This document shows, piece by piece, positions 36,865 through 45,642 of a DNA stretch of 64,000 nt. Made by a program: the position numbers and the translations under genes. A model generated the notes under the pieces. It worked only from the letters and a program-made list of their open reading frames with translations. It made no database searches and was not told where the DNA came from. Origin of the DNA: an uncultured Muribaculaceae bacterium (GTDB taxonomy: Bacteria; Bacteroidota; Bacteroidia; Bacteroidales; Muribaculaceae); contig CANRPJ010000001.1 in NCBI GenBank assembly GCA_947632485.1, positions 154,202 through 218,201 on the forward strand, in the 5' to 3' direction. The stretch's first letter is position 1, and every line of letters starts with the position of its first letter.

Positions 36865-38262
36865 TTAGAAGGTCTGTGCAAACTCTACGGCCTTTACCAG
36901 GGCGCCGAGCTTATTATTGGTTTCCTGAAGTTCGTTTTCCGGCACCGAGCGGGCCACCACGCCTGCTCCTGCCTGAGAGTAAAGGCAACCGCGCCAGCTC
37001 AGGAAGCTGCGGATAGTGATTGCCTGATTCAGATTGCCGGAGAATCCGATGAACCCTATGCAGCCGCCATAGACCATGCGGTTGTGGGGCTCAAGGTCAT
37101 CGATAATCTGCATGGCGCGCACCTTGGGCGCTCCGCTGAGAGTGCCGGCCGGAAATGTGGCGGCATAGAGGCGGAGCGGATCGGCATCAGGGGGAAGCTC
37201 GGCCTTTACACGCGATACCATGTGGATCACGTGGCTATAGAACTGTATCTGCTTCAGGAAGTCGACGCTTACGCGACCTCCGGAGCGGGCCAGGTCGTTG
37301 CGGGCAAGGTCTACGAGCATGATATGCTCAGCATTCTCCTTCTCATCTTCGAGGAGGGCACGTGCAAGCTCATGATCCCTGGTATCATCGCCCGTGCGGC
37401 GGAAAGTGCCGGCAATGGGATCGATATAAGCAGTGCGTCCTTCTACGCGCAGGTGAGTTTCAGGCGAGGATCCGAACACCCGGAAAGCGCCGAAATCGAA
37501 ATAGAATAGATAAGGTGAGGGATTCACGCATCGTAGAGCGCGATACACGTTGAATTCGTCTCCCTTGAACTGTTGCCCGAACCGACGGGACAGCACAACT
37601 TGAAAGACATCGCCACGGAGACAATGGCGTATACCCTTTTCTACTATCGCCTTATAGTCGTCATCGCTGATAGGAGACTCGGCAGCTCCGAAAGTACGGA
37701 AAGGATATTGAGCCACATTATTATTGCGCAACACACTGACAATCTCATCGATGCCTGAGGCCTCGCCTGGCAATGAATGCTCAAATACGGTCATCGTGTT
37801 GCGGTAATGATTGATACGCACCACATAACGGAAAAGCATATAGAGCATATCCGGCACTCCTTCGAACACCGGATCGCGCTTAGTGATATCAACGCGCTCG
37901 AAATAGCGGACGGCGTCATAGGCCGTGAATCCGAAAAGGCCGTTGACATCGTCGGCAGCCTCACCTTCAATCGTGAAGGAATGCAGATAAGCATCAAGTT
38001 CAGCGGGCACGAATACCTCCGGAGTGATATCCTTCACGGTTTCAGAGCCATCGGGGAAGGAGCATATAATCTGCTCACCCTGCACCCTGAAAGAGCCGGC
38101 CGGACAGATACCTATATAGCTCACGGAATTATTGGCGGCATGATAATCCGAGCTCTCAAGCAGGGCAGAAGCCGGGTAGAGATCACGGATTTTAAGATAG
38201 GCCCCCACGGGAGTAGTAAGGTCGGCGGGGAGCTCGCTCTTATGAATTTTCAGTGTGTACAT
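36865..38262 (-). CDS. trpE: Anthranilate synthase component I
   Basis: GDVFQVVLSRRF; CVNPSPYLFYFDFGAFRVFGSSPETHLRVEG; PAGTLSGAPKVRAMQIIDDLE. Confidence 0.95.
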   Translation of the reverse strand: MYTLKIHKSELPADLTTPVGAYLKIRDLYPASALLESSDYHAANNSVSYIGICPAGSFRVQGEQIICSFPDGSETVKDITPEVFVPAELDAYLHSFTIEGEAADDVNGLFGFTAYDAVRYFERVDITKRDPVFEGVPDMLYMLFRYVVRINHYRNTMTVFEHSLPGEASGIDEIVSVLRNNNVAQYPFRTFGAAESPISDDDYKAIVEKGIRHCLRGDVFQVVLSRRFGQQFKGDEFNVYRALRCVNPSPYLFYFDFGAFRVFGSSPETHLRVEGRTAYIDPIAGTFRRTGDDTRDHELARALLEDEKENAEHIMLVDLARNDLARSGGRVSVDFLKQIQFYSHVIHMVSRVKAELPPDADPLRLYAATFPAGTLSGAPKVRAMQIIDDLEPHNRMVYGGCIGFIGFSGNLNQAITIRSFLSWRGCLYSQAGAGVVARSVPENELQETNNKLGALVKAVEFAQTF

Positions 38263-38274
38263 TCTGGAATCAAT

Positions 38275-39465
38275 TTAGAGGTTCTTGCTATAGGCAGCCA
38301 TATCCTTATCGCCTCTGCCTGAGAGGTTAACAATCACCACATCTCCGGGATTGAACTGAGCAACCTTCAGAGCAGCGAGAGCGTGAGCACTTTCAAGAGC
38401 AGGGATTATGCCTTCCAGCCTCGTAAGCTCAAGCGCAGCATCGAGGGCCTGACGGTCAGTGACAGCCACAACTTCTTCACGGCCAGTCTCAGCGAGATGG
38501 GCATGAAGCGGCCCCACACCGGGATAATCCAGACCGGCAGATATAGAATAGGGCTCAATTATCTGACCATCATCAGTCTGCATCAGCAGGGTATGCGCCC
38601 CGTGGAGCACTCCTTCAGTGCCAACAGTGATAGTGGCGGCAGTAAGCTCCGTATCAACACCAAGGCCGGCGGCCTCGGCTGCTACGAGACGCACCTCCTG
38701 GCTTTCAATAAAATGATAGAATGCACCTGCGGCATTGCTTCCGCCTCCAATACAGGCCACTACAGCATCGGGATTTTCATTTCCGGTCTGCTCCTTTAGC
38801 TGGCTACGCATCTCCTCGCTAATGACCGACTGAAAACGAGCCACCATTTCCGGATAAGGAGACGGACCTACGGTGCTACCTATTATATAGAAACTTCCGG
38901 GATCGCAGCACCACGCGCGCATAGCCTCATTGGTGGCATCTTTCAAGGTCATGTTTCCAGATGTGACCGGTATGACTTGAGCTCCAAGCATCTGCATACG
39001 CTGCACATTAGGCATCTGCCTCTCAACATCGGTCTTACCCATATAGACAGTGCACTTTAGGCCCAGAAGGGCGCAGGCAGTAGCTGTAGCAACGCCGTGC
39101 TGTCCGGCTCCGGTCTCAGCTATAATATTGGTGCGGCCCATTCGAATAGCGAGGAGAGCCTGACCGAGAGCATTATTTATCTTATGCGCTCCGGTGTGGT
39201 TAAGATCTTCCCGCTTGAGAAATACCCTTAATCCGAGCTTCTCGCTCAGGCGCTTAGCCTCGAAAAGGGGAGTGGGTCGCCCCACGTAGTCGCGCAGCAA
39301 CCTATGCCATTGGGAAAGGAAATCCGGATCGTCAGCGTATTTTCTATAAGCCTGCTCCAGAAGTGCCACACTTCTGTGGAGCACCTCCGGAATGAATGCA
39401 CCTCCGAAACGTCCGTAGTAACCACGCTCGTCGAGGGGCAATGGATTATGTGATTTTTGGGCCAT
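38275..39465 (-). CDS. trpB: Tryptophan synthase beta chain
   Basis: YYGRFGGAFIPEVLH; KREDLNHTGAHKINNALGQALLA; ETGAGQHGVATAT; NLSGRGDKD. Confidence 0.96.
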   Translation of the reverse strand: MAQKSHNPLPLDERGYYGRFGGAFIPEVLHRSVALLEQAYRKYADDPDFLSQWHRLLRDYVGRPTPLFEAKRLSEKLGLRVFLKREDLNHTGAHKINNALGQALLAIRMGRTNIIAETGAGQHGVATATACALLGLKCTVYMGKTDVERQMPNVQRMQMLGAQVIPVTSGNMTLKDATNEAMRAWCCDPGSFYIIGSTVGPSPYPEMVARFQSVISEEMRSQLKEQTGNENPDAVVACIGGGSNAAGAFYHFIESQEVRLVAAEAAGLGVDTELTAATITVGTEGVLHGAHTLLMQTDDGQIIEPYSISAGLDYPGVGPLHAHLAETGREEVVAVTDRQALDAALELTRLEGIIPALESAHALAALKVAQFNPGDVVIVNLSGRGDKDMAAYSKNL

Positions 39466-39757
39466 TTTCTCTATATCTTTGCGATTTCGCTGCAAAGATA
39501 ACAAAAAAAGAGCATGGTTGTATGTTTATCGTCAAAAAAAGTGTAAAAAATCGCGTAGAGGTTATTTGATGGAATAATTTTGCAAATTCGAGACTGTTCA
39601 GTGAGGTCAAAAGGGATTGAATGGAGAAATCTGGAGCCAAAAATTTGAATAATGATAATTTATCGCTATCTTTGTGAACGGCAATCTTCATTCAGTTCAA
39701 CACACTATCAGTTTTACTACAGGGAGGAGCCGAATCTACTAACCTAAACTTTCAGAG

Positions 39758-41974
39758 ATGAATTTGCGCGGATATTTTAGCTTAATAACTGTCTGCACGA
39801 CAGCGATCGCAAGTAGTGTCTATGCCGATGAGAAGGCAGCCTATCTGGATCCCACCCTGCCGATAGATGTTCGGGTCGATAATCTGGTATCGCGTATGAC
39901 CCTTGACGAGAAGATCAGCCAGATGACCCATACCGCAAAAGGAATAGAGCGGCTTGGTATTCCTGACTATAACTGGTGGAGCGAGTGTCTTCACGGAGTA
40001 GCGAGATCAAAAGAACGCGTAACTGTGTTTCCCCAGCCAATAGGCCTGGCGGCCACTTTCAATCCGGAAGAGCTTCAGAAAGCGGCGGATATGATTTCTG
40101 ACGAGGCAAGAGCTGTATATAACGCTTCCGTAAAAGCGGGGAATACCATAGACTGCTATACCGGACTAACGTTCTGGACTCCCAACATAAATATATTCAG
40201 GGATCCCCGGTGGGGCCGCGGACATGAGACCTACGGAGAAGATCCTTATCTCACCTCGCAGATGGGCATGGCAATGGTGAGAGGACTCCAGGGTGACGAT
40301 CCGACATATCTGAAGACGTCGGCCTGCGCAAAGCATTTCGCCGTGCATAGCGGTCCGGAGCCCCTGAGGCATCAATTTGACGCAGTGACTAGCAAGAAGG
40401 ATCTGAAGGAAACTTATCTGCCGGCATTCCATCGCCTGGTGACGGAAGCCGGAGTGACAGGAGTGATGTGTGCCTACAACAGTTATGAAGGACAACCCTG
40501 CTGCGGCAATAATCAATTAATGCGTAAGATTCTACTCCACGACTGGAAATTTGACGGTTACGTGACGTCAGACTGCTGGGCCATAGCCGATTTCATCTAT
40601 GGCCATAAAACTCACCCTGACTCGATATCGGCATCGGCCGATGCAGTGCTTCACGGTACTGACCTTGAGTGTGGCGCAGTCTACAAATCTCTGAAAAATG
40701 CCGTAGAGGCAGGACTCATAACTGAGCAGCAGATAGATATATCTCTGAAAAGACTTATGAAAATCAGATTCAGGTTAGGAATGTTTGATGACGACGCACA
40801 TAATCCCTATGCAGGAATCCCGCATGATGTGCTGGAATCTGAACCTCATAAGCAACAGGCTCTTGAGCTGGCACGCCAGTCGATGGTGCTCCTTAAGAAC
40901 GACAAAGGGGTGCTACCTTTATCGCCAAAGGTGAAAAAGATTGCTCTCATCGGTCCTAACGCAGACAACGGCACTACACAGCTTGGCAACTACAATGGCT
41001 TCCCGAGTGAAAACATCACTCTGCTCGATGCCTTGAAGGCGGAACCGGGAATAGAGGTGGCATACGCTCCGGTGTCGGATTTCATTGCGCTGAAAGACGG
41101 CTATGACCTCAATATGCTCGATGAGCTCTGTAAAGACGCTGACGTAATAATCTTTGCCGGAGGACTTTCTCCGACTCTGGAAGGAGAGGAAGGGGATGCA
41201 GGAGGAATTGAAGGCTTTCAGGGTGGCGACAAAACATCGATAGCCCTTCCTGCAGTTCAGACAGAAATTATGGAGCGCCTGTCAGCTTTCAAGAAGCCAA
41301 TCGTGTTCGTATGCATGTCAGGCAGTGCGATTTCTTTCAACTGGGAATCTGAGAATATTCCGGCCATTATCCAGGCCTGGTATGGAGGTCAGTCAGCGGG
41401 AACGGCATTGGCCGATATTCTGTTCGGACGCTATAATCCGTCGGGAAAACTCCCGATAACTTTCTATAAATCAGATTCGGATTTGCCTCCGATGGAAGAT
41501 TATTCCATGAAAGGACGCACTTATCGCTATTTCGACGGAGATGTGCTCTATCCCTTCGGCTACGGACTGAGCTACAGCAAGTTCAAATATGAGAATCTGA
41601 AATGCCCTAAAAGTGCGGATACTTCAGATGAGGTGACAGTAAGCGTAGACGTGAAAAACGTGGGCAAGCATTACGGCGACGAGATAGTGCAGCTCTATCT
41701 TTCGCATAAGGGTGAAATAGAAGAAGCTCCTCTCTGTCAGCTTGCTGGATTCAAGAGAGTCAGTCTCGCCCCGGGTGAGAAGAAAACCGTGGAGTTCAAA
41801 CTCTCGCCAAGGGACCTGGCGGTGGTAGACGAGTATGGAGATATCCTGACCGGACCGGGCTCGGTAGAAATCTATGCCGGAGGCGTCTGTCCGACTTCTC
41901 CACAACGGTTCTCAGCCGGAACAGTTGATACCCGACTTGAACTCAGCGGAGAAGTGAAGAAATTCGACTATTAA
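39758..41974 (+). CDS. Glycoside hydrolase family 3 (beta-glucosidase/xylosidase-like)
   Basis: TFWTPNINIFRDPRWGRGHETYGEDPYLTSQMG; GYVTSDCWAIADF; LLKNDKGVLPLSPKVKKIALIGPNA; C-terminal Fn3-like domain. Confidence 0.94.
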   Translation: MNLRGYFSLITVCTTAIASSVYADEKAAYLDPTLPIDVRVDNLVSRMTLDEKISQMTHTAKGIERLGIPDYNWWSECLHGVARSKERVTVFPQPIGLAATFNPEELQKAADMISDEARAVYNASVKAGNTIDCYTGLTFWTPNINIFRDPRWGRGHETYGEDPYLTSQMGMAMVRGLQGDDPTYLKTSACAKHFAVHSGPEPLRHQFDAVTSKKDLKETYLPAFHRLVTEAGVTGVMCAYNSYEGQPCCGNNQLMRKILLHDWKFDGYVTSDCWAIADFIYGHKTHPDSISASADAVLHGTDLECGAVYKSLKNAVEAGLITEQQIDISLKRLMKIRFRLGMFDDDAHNPYAGIPHDVLESEPHKQQALELARQSMVLLKNDKGVLPLSPKVKKIALIGPNADNGTTQLGNYNGFPSENITLLDALKAEPGIEVAYAPVSDFIALKDGYDLNMLDELCKDADVIIFAGGLSPTLEGEEGDAGGIEGFQGGDKTSIALPAVQTEIMERLSAFKKPIVFVCMSGSAISFNWESENIPAIIQAWYGGQSAGTALADILFGRYNPSGKLPITFYKSDSDLPPMEDYSMKGRTYRYFDGDVLYPFGYGLSYSKFKYENLKCPKSADTSDEVTVSVDVKNVGKHYGDEIVQLYLSHKGEIEEAPLCQLAGFKRVSLAPGEKKTVEFKLSPRDLAVVDEYGDILTGPGSVEIYAGGVCPTSPQRFSAGTVDTRLELSGEVKKFDY

Positions 41975-41983
41975 CCGTAAGTA
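41695..41983 (+). repeat. 289-bp direct repeat, copy 1 (3' end of the GH3 gene)
   Basis: Aligns without gaps to 42437..42725 with 6 mismatches seen by eye. Confidence 0.93.
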
Positions 41984-42436
41984 ACAGACCGTAAGGTTGC
42001 TCAGGCCAATAAGAAGAATAACGATGAGGCTTCACAACTCACGCGCAAACGGCATGAAGCGCGCATCCGCCGCCTGGTAGATAGCAGGAAATCAGAGGAA
42101 TCTGTCATTCTGAAACCAACTGTCTCTACCGAAGAGTACCCGAATTACATTAACAACCCAACCAATCAGGCCAAAGCCACAGATTATAAGAATCAGGTAG
42201 GCCAGGATCGTCTGTAAGAAAGAAAGATTCTCCGTATTAATCAGCATAGTAATAAATGTTTTCTGCACTTAGATAACAAGTTAACAGAGATAAAGGATTA
42301 GCTATAATCTGTAAGTAAGTAATAAAATTTGAAATTCAGGCCATTCTTAAGGGTAGGGAAGATATTCCGAAACTTAAGGAAGATATGATGACACTACAAA
42401 AGACGATCGATGAAGTAAGCCATAGCAGCAAAAGGA
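41984..42436 (+). other. 453-bp insertion/debris between the GH3 3'-end copies, with two ORF relics
   Basis: Readings DRKVAQANKKNNDEASQLTRKRHEARIRRLVDSRKSEESVILKPTVSTEEYPNYINNPTNQAKATDYKNQVGQDRL* and VIKFEIQAILKGREDIPKLKEDMMTLQKTIDEVSHSSKR, neither with a complete gene. Confidence 0.7.
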
Positions 42437-42725
42437 CTATCTTTCGCATAAGGGTGAAATTGAAGAAGCTCCTCTCTGTCAGCTTGCTGGATTCAAGAGA
42501 GTCAGTCTCGCCCCGGGTGAGAAGAAAACTGTGGAGTTCAAACTCTCACCAAGGGACCTGGCAGTGGTAGACGAGTATGGAGATATCCTGACCGGACCGG
42601 GCTCGGTAGAAATCTATGCCGGAGGCGTCTGTCCGACTTCTCCACAACGGTTCTCAGCCGGAACAGTTGATACCCGACTTGATCTCAGAGGAGAAGTGAA
42701 GAAATTCGACTATTAACCGTAAGTA
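42437..42725 (+). pseudogene. 289-bp direct repeat, copy 2: duplicated C-terminal fragment of the GH3 gene
   Basis: Encodes ...MEFKLSPRDLAVVDEYGDILTGPGSVEIYAGGVCPTSPQRFSAGTVDTRLDLRGEVKKFDY*; an in-frame stop lies just upstream of the duplicated segment. Confidence 0.9.
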
Positions 42726-42731
42726 GCAATA

Positions 42732-42762
42732 CGATAGGCCTTTTCTTAGAGAAGGCCTATCG
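42732..42762. terminator. Hairpin terminator between convergent genes
   Basis: cgataggcctt-ttcttagag-aaggcctatcg, 11-bp perfect stem. Confidence 0.75.
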
Positions 42763-44095
42763 AATTTAAGAGCACGAGACCAATACCGATCGGTGCTACC
42801 CAGCGGAGCGCAAACAGCAGCACTCCATAGAACCGGCCTCGAATGGCTCCCTGATTGGTAAGCTCCTTCTTGAGAAAAAGTTTAGGCATCTTCCACCCGG
42901 CAAATACCGCTATAAAGATACCACCAATAGGCAGCATAATGTTAGAGGCCACATAGTCGAATATTCCGAATATGTTAAGGTCGTTGACCGTAAGGTTGCT
43001 CAGACAGCCGAAACTGAGGCAGCAGAGCGAGCCAAAGATAAAAGCGATAGCGGAGGTAAGCACAGTAGCCGACTTCCGGCTCATTCCTTTCTCCTCTATG
43101 AAGAATGCTATGGAAATCTCACTCATGGAAATTGTAGAGGTGAGAGAGGCGAGGAAAAGCAGGAAGAAGAAAAGGGCACTCCAAACGGAACCACCAGGCA
43201 AATGATGGAAGATAGAGGGAAGGGTTTCAAACACGAGAGTAGGACCTGCCTCAGGAGAGACTCCAAACATGAATACCGCCGGGAAGATTATCACACCTGA
43301 AAGTATGGCAATCAGGGTGTCGAGGCTAGCAGAGATGGTAGCAGTCCTAACGAGATTTGTCTGAGGCCGGAAATAAGAGGCGTAGGTCATCATGCAGCCC
43401 AGACCGATGCTGAGCGAGAAGAAGGCCTGACCTAAGGCTCCGAGCAGCACGGAGGGAGTGATCTGAGAGAAATCAGGTTTGAAGAGGAAGGTCAGACCCT
43501 CTTTCGCAGTAGGCAGCAGAAGCGAGTTGACACAGAACACGATAAGAAGCACGAAGAGGAGAGGCATCAAGATATTGCTGAATCGCTCAATGCCTTTAGT
43601 GACTTCCTTACGAAGCACAAGGAAGTTGAGAGACAGGAAAATCCACGTCCAGATTAAAGGTCGCCAGTTACCAGACTTAAATTCGTCAAAATGGCGGTGA
43701 TAGTCGCTCTGCTCGGGGAAATCGAGGGCACCAATAGCAGACTGCGCGCAATATTCTATGGTCCAACCTGCTACAACGCAATAGAAACTCAGAATCATCA
43801 GCGAAGCAGCAATGCCGAGATAACCGACCATCCACCAACTGCTTTTAGGAGCAAGCACACGGAAGGCACCGAAGATATTACTTCGTGTGGCTCTACCCAT
43901 GGCGAACTCAGCGCAAAGTACGGGCAGACCGAGAACAACGATACAAACGAGATAGCAAAGCATGAATGCCCCTCCGCCGTGGGTACCGGCTTCAAAAGGA
44001 AATCTCCATATATTACCGAGGCCAACGGCACTTCCGGCTGTGGCTGCTATGGCTCCGAGACGGGTAGCGAACTGAATGCGGTCGTTATTCTTCAT
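42746..44095 (-). CDS. Neurotransmitter:sodium symporter family (SNF-like) transporter
   Basis: FATRLGAIAATAGSAVGLGNIWRFPFEAGTHGGGAFMLCYLVCI signature. Confidence 0.95.
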   Translation of the reverse strand: MKNNDRIQFATRLGAIAATAGSAVGLGNIWRFPFEAGTHGGGAFMLCYLVCIVVLGLPVLCAEFAMGRATRSNIFGAFRVLAPKSSWWMVGYLGIAASLMILSFYCVVAGWTIEYCAQSAIGALDFPEQSDYHRHFDEFKSGNWRPLIWTWIFLSLNFLVLRKEVTKGIERFSNILMPLLFVLLIVFCVNSLLLPTAKEGLTFLFKPDFSQITPSVLLGALGQAFFSLSIGLGCMMTYASYFRPQTNLVRTATISASLDTLIAILSGVIIFPAVFMFGVSPEAGPTLVFETLPSIFHHLPGGSVWSALFFFLLFLASLTSTISMSEISIAFFIEEKGMSRKSATVLTSAIAFIFGSLCCLSFGCLSNLTVNDLNIFGIFDYVASNIMLPIGGIFIAVFAGWKMPKLFLKKELTNQGAIRGRFYGVLLFALRWVAPIGIGLVLLNSIGLL

Positions 44096-44996
44096 CGTTT
44101 AGATCTGAAAACATTACTGTACTAAGATATTTCTCTGCGCGGTCGGGGAAGATGGTTACAATTCGGCCTGAGGAGATTCTCTGAGATGTGCGAATTGCGG
44201 CAAGCAATGCCGCTCCACTGCTCATTCCCGCAAAAATGCCCTCCTCTCTTATAATGCGACGTGCCATCTCTATAGCTTCTTCGCTTTCAACCGGCTCAAT
44301 TACATCGATCTTCGCAGGATCGTAGATCGCCGGCACAATAGCTTCCTCCATATTCTTAAGACCTTGGATATAATGGCCTTTCACAGGATGAGCGCAAATA
44401 ACCTTCAATTTAGGATTGTGCTGCTTTAGCACCCTTGAAAGCCCCATAAGAGTGCCAGAAGTGCCTATGGCGCATGCCAGATAGTCAACCTGTCCGCCGG
44501 TCTGATCAAGAATTTCAATTGCTGTCCTGTCATAATGGGCGAGATAGTTGGCAGCGTTTGAAAACTGATCGGGCATAAAGTATTTATCAGGATTTTCAGC
44601 CACGAGACGCCGAGCCATTCGTATAGCTCCGTCGGTGCCCTCACTCGCTGGTGTAAGCCTTACACGCGCCCCATAGCTTCGAATGATCTGGCGTCTCTCT
44701 CGGCTTACGCCGGCACTCATAACTATCTCCACATCATAACCTTTTACTATTCCTACAATAGCAAGGCCGATCCCGGTATTGCCGGAAGTAGGTTCAATGA
44801 TAGTCATGCCTTTACGCAGGTGTCCTTCTGCTTCTGCCTGCTCAATCATTCTCACGGCAATCCTATCCTTAATGCTTCCGGTAGGATTGAATCCTTCGAG
44901 CTTTGCAAGGATTTCAACCTCTGGATTAGGGCATAACCGGTTAAGGCGCACTAACGGCGTTCTGCCAATTGTCTGGAGAATATTGTCGCAAATCAT
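44085..44996 (-). CDS. cysK: Cysteine synthase A
   Basis: ILQTIGRTPLVRLNRL; LEGFNPTGSIKDRIAVRMI; EPTSGNTGIGLA; AIGTSGTLMG; GMSSGAALLAA. Confidence 0.95.
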   Translation of the reverse strand: MICDNILQTIGRTPLVRLNRLCPNPEVEILAKLEGFNPTGSIKDRIAVRMIEQAEAEGHLRKGMTIIEPTSGNTGIGLAIVGIVKGYDVEIVMSAGVSRERRQIIRSYGARVRLTPASEGTDGAIRMARRLVAENPDKYFMPDQFSNAANYLAHYDRTAIEILDQTGGQVDYLACAIGTSGTLMGLSRVLKQHNPKLKVICAHPVKGHYIQGLKNMEEAIVPAIYDPAKIDVIEPVESEEAIEMARRIIREEGIFAGMSSGAALLAAIRTSQRISSGRIVTIFPDRAEKYLSTVMFSDLNDEE

Positions 44997-45121
44997 ATCG
45001 TAATTAAACTTCGGTGCAAATTTAGTCAAGAAATATGATAGTATAAAAAGAAAAGCATATTTACCACACAATTAGTAAGAAAAATCGTATCTTTGCAAGT
45101 AGAAAACATATTTCATTCATT

Positions 45122-45298
45122 ATGAGCCTTCCAAAAGATCCTTTTATGCTGCTGAGCGTGGTTAACACCAAGCTGCGCGATGAATATGAATCGCCGTCAG
45201 AAATGTGCGCTGCCCTGGGTGAAGATCTGTCTGCAATTGATAAGCGGCTAAATGATGCCGGCTTTGCTTACGATGCAGCTCAGAACCAGTATCGCTGA
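45122..45298 (+). CDS. DUF4250-like small protein (58 aa)
   Basis: Not in the ORF track. Reads MSLPKDPFMLLSVVNTKLRDEYESPSEMCAALGEDLSAIDKRLNDAGFAYDAAQNQYR*; -7 TATCTTTG at 45088-45095. Confidence 0.85.
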   Translation: MSLPKDPFMLLSVVNTKLRDEYESPSEMCAALGEDLSAIDKRLNDAGFAYDAAQNQYR

Positions 45299-45404
45299 AG
45301 AAACGGCAAAAATCACCGCTTTCGACTTGAAAAAGCGGCAGATTTCTTCAAAATATCCTTGAAAAAACGGCAATAATCGCTAATTTTGCCTTGAAAAAGC
45401 GGCA
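45294..45404 (+). repeat. Phased direct-repeat array B: four 15-nt repeats, period exactly 32 bp
   Basis: 45294 gctgaagaaacggca; 45326 cttgaaaaagcggca; 45358 cttgaaaaaacggca; 45390 cttgaaaaagcggca. Confidence 0.9.
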
Positions 45405-45451
45405 CCAAGCAGCGCAACCCACTAATAATCAACTAAACAACACAAAGCATA

Positions 45452-45541
45452 ATGCTCTATAGACATTTATCCGCATATATTGAAGAGTTTTATAAAACTT
45501 CAAGGAATGCTTTGTTGCTTACAGGAGCACTTAATCTGTAA
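45452..45541 (+). pseudogene. Truncated N-terminal relic of an AAA/DUF4143-type ATPase
   Basis: MLYRHLSAYIEEFYKTSRNALLLTGALNL*; matches the family N-terminus (cf. MYLKRLIDSYLDKWAISKDHKPILLRGARQVGKS at 3451) up to the start of Walker A, then ends. Confidence 0.7.
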
Positions 45542-45581
45542 GATCTTTACAGAGATAAGTTACTCTGACTCTTTAAGATGC

Positions 45582-45621
45582 GGAAGGAGGTAAACACTGG
45601 TAATGGTGAATACCTCCTTCC
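45582..45621. terminator. Strong hairpin, possible terminator for malQ
   Basis: ggaaggaggta ... tacctccttcc, 11-bp perfect stem. Confidence 0.6.
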
Positions 45622-45642
45622 TAATTATTGGGTAGAATATGC

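Noticed and set aside
36610-37509. Long antisense ORF across trpG/trpE
   Set aside because: Opposite-strand shadow of strongly recognised trp genes, no motif.
33068-39465. Unusual trp gene order
   Set aside because: The B-E-G-D-C-F-A order on one strand is an expected Bacteroidales arrangement as far as I know; not reported as a novelty.
45294-45404. Possible short CRISPR array (15-nt repeats, 17-nt gaps)
   Set aside because: Repeat and spacer lengths are far below CRISPR norms, there are no cas genes, and the first repeat overlaps a stop codon. Better described as a phased binding-site array.
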